Assembly: GCF_002243515.1 (NCBI RefSeq)
Contig: NZ_CP022657.1
Span: 3,581,501 to 3,645,500 of the forward strand
Direction: 5' to 3'
Source of the DNA: Tumebacillus algifaecis
GTDB taxonomy: Bacteria > Bacillota > Bacilli > Tumebacillales > Tumebacillaceae
DNA length: 64,000 bases
The notes under the pieces were generated by a model, which saw only the letters and a list, made by a program, of their open reading frames with translations, ran no database searches and had not been told where the DNA came from. Positions 58,600 to 64,000 of the stretch are shown here, in pieces. The translations under genes were made by a program, and so were the position numbers. How positions within the stretch are numbered: position 1 is the stretch's first letter; every line of letters begins with the position of its first letter.

Positions 58600-59769
58600 T
58601 TACGACTTGAGCAGTGCGCCGATTTTTGCCAAGTAACGATATTTCGATGCGTCTTTCACGCGATAGGCCAACCAGCCGGTCGCTTTCATCTTCTTGCCGA
58701 GGGAACCGATCGCCTCTTTGCGGCCAAGCGATGCAACCGCGCCGAGCAGTACCGGATTGAACTTCTCGAGCTTGATGTGCTTCATGCTCGAGTAGATATT
58801 GACTGCCGCATTCTCGCCCATTTGCGTCGAGATCTGAGCGGTCGGCGGATACGGACGGCCATTCGGTGCCAGCACGAAGCAGGAATCGCCGATGATCCAA
58901 ACGTTCTTTTCGTCCAGTGCACGCATGTACTCGTCCACTTTTGCACGACCGCGCGGTTCGGTTTGGAAACCAGATTCGGCAACCACCGGAATACCGCGCA
59001 CACCGCCAGTCCAGATCATCGTGTCGCTGGAGATGGTATCACCCGTTTTGAGGTGTACCACGCCAGGCTCGACTTGAACGACCGGTGTGCCGATGATGAA
59101 CTTGACGCCGCGAGCTTCCAAGCTTTTCTTCGCGATCGCGACCAGCTCTTCGTCAAAACCCGGCAAAATCATCGGAGCTGCTTCGACGTTGATCAGCTTG
59201 ATCTTGTCTTTTGGCACGTTGTACTGCGCTGCCAGTTTCGGCAACATGTCAGCCAGTTCGCCAACCAGCTCGATGCCAGTAAATCCTGCACCGCCGACAA
59301 CGAAAGTCAGTTTGCTGTCTTTCTTGTCTTGGTTGTACGATTTCAAGCAGTCCTCGATGTGTTCGCGAATGCGGTTCGCTTGGTTGACCGATTTCAAAGT
59401 AAAGCTGTATTCTTTCAAGCCCGGGATTCCGAAATACTCCGTTTCCGAACCAAGCGCGACAACGAGGTAGTCGTAGGACAGTTTGTTGTGTTCAAGCGTT
59501 ACTTCTTGCGCAGCTTTGTCGATGGAAACCACGACGTCTTGAACGAACTTGATCTTCTTCGCACCGAGGATCGAGTTGATCGAGACCGTAACGTCCTTCT
59601 GTTCTTTCGCACCAACTGCCGGTTCATGCAGTTGGGTGACCAATTGATGATAGTCATGTTTATTGACAAGGATAATCTCTACTTCTTGTGCCGTCGTCAA
59701 CTTGTTCAGTTCAAGTGCACAGACGAGACCAGCGTAGCCGGCTCCTAAAATTACTACTTTCTTCGCCAT
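58600..59769 (-). CDS. ndh: Type II NADH dehydrogenase (NDH-2)
   Basis: A 389-residue FAD protein of the membrane surface that oxidises NADH and reduces menaquinone without proton pumping. FAD site VVILGAGYAGLVCALEL, NADH site FVVGGAGFTGIELVGELA, IWTGGVRG and the second FAD contact WIIGDSCF, then PPTAQISTQMGENAA. Normal length. With Mqo it feeds the quinone pool. Confidence 0.93.
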   Translation of the reverse strand: MAKKVVILGAGYAGLVCALELNKLTTAQEVEIILVNKHDYHQLVTQLHEPAVGAKEQKDVTVSINSILGAKKIKFVQDVVVSIDKAAQEVTLEHNKLSYDYLVVALGSETEYFGIPGLKEYSFTLKSVNQANRIREHIEDCLKSYNQDKKDSKLTFVVGGAGFTGIELVGELADMLPKLAAQYNVPKDKIKLINVEAAPMILPGFDEELVAIAKKSLEARGVKFIIGTPVVQVEPGVVHLKTGDTISSDTMIWTGGVRGIPVVAESGFQTEPRGRAKVDEYMRALDEKNVWIIGDSCFVLAPNGRPYPPTAQISTQMGENAAVNIYSSMKHIKLEKFNPVLLGAVASLGRKEAIGSLGKKMKATGWLAYRVKDASKYRYLAKIGALLKS

Positions 59770-59881
59770 GATTCCCCACCCTAATTGTGTCGAATTTCAC
59801 ATACTTGACTCTAATTCTAGCAAATTTGTGACATTCGTCAATGAGATTTGTTACTTTTTTATGAACTGTATTGTCTGACAA

Positions 59882-59911
59882 TTGCAAAACATTCTAAGGA
59901 TGTGGTATAAT
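59882..59911 (+). promoter_or_regulatory. Promoter of a candidate small RNA
   Basis: TTGCAA (59882-59887), 18-base spacer, TATAAT (59906-59911) on the plus strand, opposite to the flanking genes. Confidence 0.7.
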
Positions 59912-59916
59912 CTAGC

Positions 59917-60051
59917 GGGCTTGAGGAAACAGCAACCTCATTGTCAAATGCTGTCGAGCCCTGTTGCTGTAAGGCTGTATCAAGATTGTTCCCGAATCTC
60001 GCTTATCACACTCTGGAAATATAAAGCGTCCCAGCTCATGCCGGGACGCTT
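59917..60051 (+). ncRNA. Candidate structured small RNA
   Basis: About 135 nt between a good promoter and an intrinsic terminator, with no reasonable ORF. The 5' half can fold as GGGCT (59917-59921) with AGCCC (59957-59961), an inner hairpin TGAGG/CCTCA, and a loop CAGCAAC (59930-59936) complementary to GTTGCTG (59963-59969), i.e. a possible pseudoknot. It matches no riboswitch or 6S consensus I know. It lies between the divergent-free 3' region of the CYTH gene and the ndh start. Confidence 0.5.
60023..60051 (+). terminator. Intrinsic terminator of the candidate small RNA
   Basis: AAGCGTCCC/GGGACGCTT stem, then TTTTT. Confidence 0.85.
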
Positions 60052-60133
60052 TTTGGTATTTGATGGGACGATCATTCTTCAGATGCAAACCTCGCCGCCA
60101 CGCTTGATCAGATTCAACAGGAGCTACAACTCG

Positions 60134-60733
60134 TTATTCGCGCACGAGATGCAATGCGTAGGCGAGCTTGGAAACGGAACTTTGTTCGACGCGGCTGCCA
60201 TGTTGTACACGAAACGCATCGGTCAGTTGCAACAGGCGGTTCTCTTCCCCGCTGACCAGTTCGAATTCAATCTCATAGAGCGGATAATCGCGTCCATTTC
60301 CGGTGATCAGCACCTCGTCGAAGCAGACTTCGATCTTTACCGTCTGCTCTTCGATCAGGTAGACGTAGCGTTTGGTGCGCATCGCGACATGGGGTACGAC
60401 TTCCTCATAGGTGCGGTCGATTTCCTGAAGCAGGTCGTTGAGGATCGGACTGTCTTTCGGCAGCGTGTCGAGCGTTCCTTCGTAGGTCTCTTCGATCTCG
60501 ACACGTTTGTGCGACTCTTTCGTGTCTCGCTTGATGTTGACGATCGAGCGGCCTTTGACCTGACGCAGGCGCAGACCAATCTTCAAGCGATCCAGTTCTC
60601 CATCGGTCGTGTTGTAGTATTGGTTGGTCTGCTCCTCGATGTGGTCGAGTTGGTATGTATGGCCAAACTCCTCTTTGATCTGCTGCCACGCCGCTTGTTC
60701 GGTGCGAAATTTCACTTCCGTTTCGATTGACAT
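60134..60733 (-). CDS. CYTH-domain phosphatase-like protein
   Basis: 199 residues with the N-terminal ETEVKFR (ExExK) and alternating charged strands (LRLRQVKGRSIVNIKR, YEIEFELVSGEE) of the CYTH tunnel fold, as in YjbK. Such proteins act on triphosphates (tripolyphosphate, thiamine triphosphate). GAGAGGAG precedes the ATG. Confidence 0.9.
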   Translation of the reverse strand: MSIETEVKFRTEQAAWQQIKEEFGHTYQLDHIEEQTNQYYNTTDGELDRLKIGLRLRQVKGRSIVNIKRDTKESHKRVEIEETYEGTLDTLPKDSPILNDLLQEIDRTYEEVVPHVAMRTKRYVYLIEEQTVKIEVCFDEVLITGNGRDYPLYEIEFELVSGEENRLLQLTDAFRVQHGSRVEQSSVSKLAYALHLVRE

Positions 60734-60787
60734 TGCGGGTATGACTCCTCTCCACTACGCAACTTTTGTGTTTACGAGTATAGCACA

Positions 60788-60824
60788 GCAAAAGCCAGAC
60801 GGGGAGTGACCCGCTGGCTTTTGC
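60788..60824 (-). terminator. Terminator of the CAP-domain gene
   Basis: AGCAAAAGCCAG/CTGGCTTTTGCT stem with inner GGG/CCC pairing. Confidence 0.8.
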
Positions 60825-60837
60825 TCGTTTGGATAAC

Positions 60838-61473
60838 TCAGCGTTTGATAAACTGCTGGGTCCAATACACGCCGTAGGAACCGCCAAACGCCACGCCGCA
60901 GCCGATCTCAGCATATTCGGCTTTGAGGATGTTGGCGCGGTGCCCCTCGCTCTTCATCCACGAGGCGACCACCGATTCGGGTGTCTGCTGCCCGGCCGCG
61001 ATATTTTCGCCCGCTGTCGTGTAGTTGATGCCAAAGCTTTTCATCATGCTAAACGGTGAGCCATAGGACGGGGAGTTGTGTGCAAAATAGTTGCGGTTGC
61101 GCATGTCCTCCGATTTGACGCGGGCACAGCGTTGCAACTCCCAGTTCATTTTCAAGGGGCGCAACCCGATTTTGGCCCGCTCGGCGTTGGTCAGTTGCAC
61201 GACACGATTTTGGAATTGTACCACTTTGGCGTCAAGCTGCGGGATGATCAGCTTTTGACCGGGATAGATCAGGCTCGGGTTTTTCAGATTGTTGGCGTTG
61301 ACGATGTCAGACACCCCAATCTGGTATTTCACCGCGATCTTCCAGACGCTGTCACCTGGCTGAACGGTGTAAGAGACGGCCGCTTCCGCCTCGGCAAGCT
61401 GAGTGGTTGACGGCAGGACGAGAGTTGAAGCCAGCACCATGGCGGCCACAGTTCTTTTTATCCATCGTTTCAC
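60838..61473 (-). CDS. Secreted LysM + CAP (SCP-like) domain protein
   Basis: 211 residues: signal peptide (cleavage near EAEA), one LysM domain (SYTVQPGDSVWKIAVKY, NPSLIYPGQKLIIP) that binds peptidoglycan, and a CAP domain (LTNAERAKIGLRPL, YFAHNSP, GENIAAG, MKSEGHRANIL). It resembles Bacillus YkwD-like proteins, often linked to spore or cell envelope. GTG start after GGAGGAG. Confidence 0.92.
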   Translation of the reverse strand: MKRWIKRTVAAMVLASTLVLPSTTQLAEAEAAVSYTVQPGDSVWKIAVKYQIGVSDIVNANNLKNPSLIYPGQKLIIPQLDAKVVQFQNRVVQLTNAERAKIGLRPLKMNWELQRCARVKSEDMRNRNYFAHNSPSYGSPFSMMKSFGINYTTAGENIAAGQQTPESVVASWMKSEGHRANILKAEYAEIGCGVAFGGSYGVYWTQQFIKR

Positions 61474-61586
61474 GGTCTCTTCTCCTCCTTCTCCTGTTCT
61501 TGCAGAGCTAGTTTGCGCAAGAGAAGATTCATCGCGCCACGTAATCTCTGGTACAATAGGTACAGAGGACCAAAGGGGGCCTTTTT

Positions 61587-62480
61587 GTGATCAACACGCA
61601 TTTACAGGTCTTTGCGACCGTCGCTGAGAAAAAAAGTTTCTCCCGCGCCGCCGAAGCGTTGCGGCTGACACAGCCGGCGATTTCGCAACAGATTCATACA
61701 TTAGAAGAATACTATGGCACCAAGCTGTTTGAGCGCACCAGCAAACGCGTCGAACTGACGACAGCAGGCGAAACGCTGCTTCCCTACGCCAAACAGATTC
61801 TCGATCTCGCCGCCCTTTCCAAAGGAGCGCTCGACGACCTGATGGGGCGAGTGACCGGGAAGTTGACGATCGGTGCGACATTTACGATCGGTGAGTATAT
61901 TTTGCCGCAGGTGCTCGCCGAGTACACCCAACGCTTTCCGGAAGTGGAATTGAACCTGTTGATCGCCAATACGGAAGAGATCGGTGAACTGATGCTCGAC
62001 TATCGCATCGATGTCGGCGTGGTCGAAGGTCGGCTGCAACATCGCCATCTGACGCTCACACCCTATTTGGATGACGAAGTGGTGCTGTTGGCGCCGCCCA
62101 GCCATCCGCTCGGAAGCGCTGAGAACATACAGGCTGGCGATTTGGAAGGGCAAGCGTTCATCCTGCGCGAAGAAGGTTCCGGCACGCGAGCCGTGGCGGA
62201 GGAGTTTTTGCAAAAGATCGGCGTTGTGCCGCGCAAGGTGATCACCATTGGCAGCACGCAAGGGATCAAAGAAGCGGTGGAAGCAGGGATGGGGCTGGCG
62301 ATCTTATCAAAATGGTGCGTCCGGCGCGAGATGAAGTTCGGCTCCTTGGTCCGTTTGAAATTGGAAAGCTTTCACTACAGTCGCCATCTGTCCTTGCTGG
62401 AGCGCGCAGGGCGTTTTCAGTCGCGAGCCGCCTCCGAATTTGCCACATTGGTCCAGCGTTATGCATATCCAGAGGCTTAA
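61587..62480 (+). CDS. LysR-family transcriptional regulator
   Basis: 297 residues. N-terminal winged HTH (FATVAEKKSFSRAAEALRLTQ, then PAISQQIHTLEEYYGTKLFER) and a type 2 periplasmic-fold effector domain (REEGSGTRAVAEEFL as in CysL/YwfK-type regulators of sulfur metabolism). GTG start after AAAGGGGG. Target genes and ligand unknown. Confidence 0.9.
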   Translation: MINTHLQVFATVAEKKSFSRAAEALRLTQPAISQQIHTLEEYYGTKLFERTSKRVELTTAGETLLPYAKQILDLAALSKGALDDLMGRVTGKLTIGATFTIGEYILPQVLAEYTQRFPEVELNLLIANTEEIGELMLDYRIDVGVVEGRLQHRHLTLTPYLDDEVVLLAPPSHPLGSAENIQAGDLEGQAFILREEGSGTRAVAEEFLQKIGVVPRKVITIGSTQGIKEAVEAGMGLAILSKWCVRREMKFGSLVRLKLESFHYSRHLSLLERAGRFQSRAASEFATLVQRYAYPEA

Positions 62481-62523
62481 TCACACAAGCTACCAGCAAA
62501 TCTGCTTGTGGAGGTGAGCCGCC

Positions 62524-62691
62524 ATGCTTGCTAACATCGGAGTGCCTGGGATGATTTTGATCTTGGTGCTCGCTGTGATCGTGTTTGGCCCGAAAAAGCT
62601 ACCGGAAGTCGGGCGCTCGATTGGCAAAAGCTTGCGTGAATTTAAGGCTGGCATGCGGGACGTTGTCAATCCCGATCAAGAAAACAAGTAA
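62524..62691 (+). CDS. tatA: TatA-type twin-arginine translocase subunit
   Basis: 55 residues: MLANIGVPGMILILVLAVIV (TM helix), then the hinge FGPKKLPEVGRSIGKSLREF (amphipathic helix) and a short acidic tail. It forms the pore of the Tat system with TatC, which is not in the window. GGAGGTGAGCCGCC before the ATG. Confidence 0.92.
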   Translation: MLANIGVPGMILILVLAVIVFGPKKLPEVGRSIGKSLREFKAGMRDVVNPDQENK

Positions 62692-62718
62692 ACCACGGTC
62701 CTCTGCGGGACGGTGGTT
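62691..62718 (+). terminator. Terminator of tatA
   Basis: AACCAC..GTC/GAC..GTGGTT stem and T-run directly after the stop. Confidence 0.8.
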
Positions 62719-62863
62719 TTTTCGCACATTTTTTCGCTGAGCATCTGCACCTCACACCCGAAGCGAACACTCTTCTCGTTCAGTTTTACGGTTCGTCGTT
62801 GATGAAATGCAAACCAAACGGGCACCCTACAGAGGTACACCATCTCTGAGGGGAGGCCCGCAC

Positions 62864-63058
62864 ATGGATCAACGCGCCATGCAGAGGAACATCGAGACGT
62901 ATGTCCTCCAACAGCTGCAGCAAGGACACAGGATCGACTCGGTGGTCGAGGTTGCCAACCAACTCGACTTGCCTGTGACAATGGTCGATCGGGCGATGCG
63001 CAATTTGACCTCTCAAGGCTATCCCGATCTGCCGTACACAGAAGCAACCGAATATTGA
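62864..63058 (+). CDS. Small helix-turn-helix-like protein
   Basis: 64 residues, helical, with LQQGHRIDSVVEVANQLDLP then VTMVDRAMRNLTSQGYPDLP: a pattern like a winged-helix half. GAGGGGAGGCCCGCAC before the ATG at 62864. Possible small regulator; family not named. Confidence 0.6.
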   Translation: MDQRAMQRNIETYVLQQLQQGHRIDSVVEVANQLDLPVTMVDRAMRNLTSQGYPDLPYTEATEY

Positions 63059-63065
63059 GCTTGCG

Positions 63066-63101
63066 AAAAAGGATCGTGTCCGCAAAGACACGACCTTTTT
63101 T
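63066..63101 (+). terminator. Intrinsic terminator
   Basis: AAAAAGG.TCGTGTC/GACACGA.CCTTTTTT stem. Confidence 0.85.
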
Positions 63102-63170
63102 GATTCCGATCTGTTGGTGCGAGCGCTACAATACTCGCTTGTGATCCGAACTTTTACATACTTTATTATT

Positions 63171-64000
63171 TTATTTCCAGATGTCTTGCAGGTGATCGTC
63201 CAGCGCATGAGTGCTCGGTTCGATCTTACCTTTGGTCAGTTCGTCCGCGTAGTGCTGAAAGCTTTGCACATGCTCAACATGGTTGGTGATGTGCACCGTC
63301 TTGATCTTCGGATCGAGCGCTCTCAGCTTGGCCGCAATCCGTTCCTGCACCGGCTGGGGAATGTCGCCTTCTGTCTTCACATTCAGCTTTTTGTTCGCTT
63401 CATGCGGTGCCTTGACCATTTTGGCTTTCACTTTTTGGTCTTCGCTCAGCGCTACATATGCATGATGCTTCGCATCGACCAACACGGTCGCCTTGTCCAC
63501 CCCTTCCAACTTCGAGACTGCGGCCGACATCTCCGCTTGCTCGTGAAGCTGTGGAGCTTGCTCCTTCGATTTCTGCGCAGTCTTCGCTTGTGGCTGTGCT
63601 TGTGACTGTACTTTTGGCTGTTCGCTCTTGCGCATTCCAGCTTGCTTCGCCTGTTCAAGATCGGAGCGGATTTGCTGTTTGGCTTCATGTGGCAAGATGT
63701 AGATCAAGCCCTGCCCCTTTTGTCGCTCCTTGCGCTGACCGACGCTTTCCGCTTGGCCAGGTTTTTTCTCGCCTTCTTTTTTCTCCTTCAGGATCTTCGG
63801 ACTTTCCTTTTTCTCTTTGCCGCCGCCTTCACCGCCAGCCGACCCACCTCCCGAATCAGCACCTGCCGCTTCCGCCTCATTCTTCTTTTTGACTGAGCCA
63901 CCCATCTCCTGAATTTTTTGCCGCTCATAGGGTGTCCGCAACATTCCGCAGGCGGATAACGAGGTTGTCGAAACTGCGATCGAAAGCGCCAGTGCTACCC
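63171..64000 (-). CDS. YhcN/YlaJ-type sporulation lipoprotein (5' end outside window)
   Basis: At least 276 residues; the frame is open to the window edge and begins within the signal sequence. Lipobox LSACG lies just before residue MLRTPYE. Next come a very long Lys/Glu/Gly/Ser-rich linker, a Gln/Ala/Lys-rich coil and a C-terminal YhcN/YlaJ-like domain (LEGVDKATVLVDAKHHAYVA, VQERIAAKLRALDPKIKTV). Such lipoproteins sit in the spore inner membrane or cell envelope. Supports a spore-forming host. Confidence 0.82.
   Translation of the reverse strand, partial: VALALSIAVSTTSLSACGMLRTPYERQKIQEMGGSVKKKNEAEAAGADSGGGSAGGEGGGKEKKESPKILKEKKEGEKKPGQAESVGQRKERQKGQGLIYILPHEAKQQIRSDLEQAKQAGMRKSEQPKVQSQAQPQAKTAQKSKEQAPQLHEQAEMSAAVSKLEGVDKATVLVDAKHHAYVALSEDQKVKAKMVKAPHEANKKLNVKTEGDIPQPVQERIAAKLRALDPKIKTVHITNHVEHVQSFQHYADELTKGKIEPSTHALDDHLQDIWK

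Overview
The window (about 53% G+C) looks like a chromosome segment of a spore-forming Bacillales bacterium, probably Alicyclobacillaceae/Tumebacillus-like. This is inferred from the S-box riboswitch before a Bacillus-type mtnWXBD operon, strong GGAGG ribosome binding sites, the YmfF/YmfH peptidase pair, a YhcN/YlaJ-type lipoprotein and Firmicutes-style PlsY, TcdA and CadC. No mobile element with a clearly active recombinase is visible.

Layout. 1-8.4 kb: a partial secreted protein, a rhodanese, a chemoreceptor, then a decayed accessory stretch with a tRNA-Ser-like remnant, a frameshifted gene, a toxin C-terminal remnant with its probable immunity gene, and mqo between imperfect direct repeats. 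8.7-13.4 kb: methionine salvage (mtnE, then promoter, SAM riboswitch, terminator and mtnW-X-B-D). 13.6-17.3 kb: Cd/Zn efflux (CadC-type repressor with operator, His-rich CadA, PCYCGC lipoprotein). 17.4-31.4 kb: CcdA-ResA-Lgt-like thiol-redox set, three MFS transporters, PlsY, a glycerophosphodiesterase-like protein, DUF1802, DedA, an orphan sensor kinase, FtsW and an MBL hydrolase. 31.5-35.4 kb: an operon of a CDP-alcohol phosphatidyltransferase, a cytidylyltransferase/2-aminoethylphosphonate-transaminase fusion, a second nucleotidyltransferase and ThpR. 35.6-40.5 kb: fRMsr, TcdA, a degenerate tyrosine recombinase and queD-E-C. 40.6-47.7 kb: low-G+C accessory DNA with a secreted protein, an FtsX/LolD-type ABC exporter and a decayed second copy of part of that locus.

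The most unusual part is 47.9-53.3 kb (minus strand). Ten ultrashort reading frames of 9-17 codons, most with a strong purine-rich ribosome binding site and a conserved start of the form M-x-E-W-[I/L]-x-V, lie around two paralogous HemN/HutW-like radical SAM enzymes and two paralogous MFS exporters. One mini-gene (MSWIIHERNWIIIEN) has a near-consensus promoter and precedes radical SAM enzyme 1. The other nine form an array, partly built from a 118-bp tandem repeat, upstream of radical SAM enzyme 2. Strong 12-bp stem-loops without good U-runs separate precursor genes from enzyme genes in both places, which would favour excess peptide over enzyme. A YmfF/YmfH-type M16 peptidase pair lies directly upstream. 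I read this as a leaderless, microcin-C-like ultrashort-precursor RiPP or signalling-peptide system. The mini-ORFs are seen in the sequence. Their modification, export and activity are inference.

A second candidate is a structured small RNA at 59.9-60.05 kb, with its own promoter, a possible pseudoknot and an intrinsic terminator.
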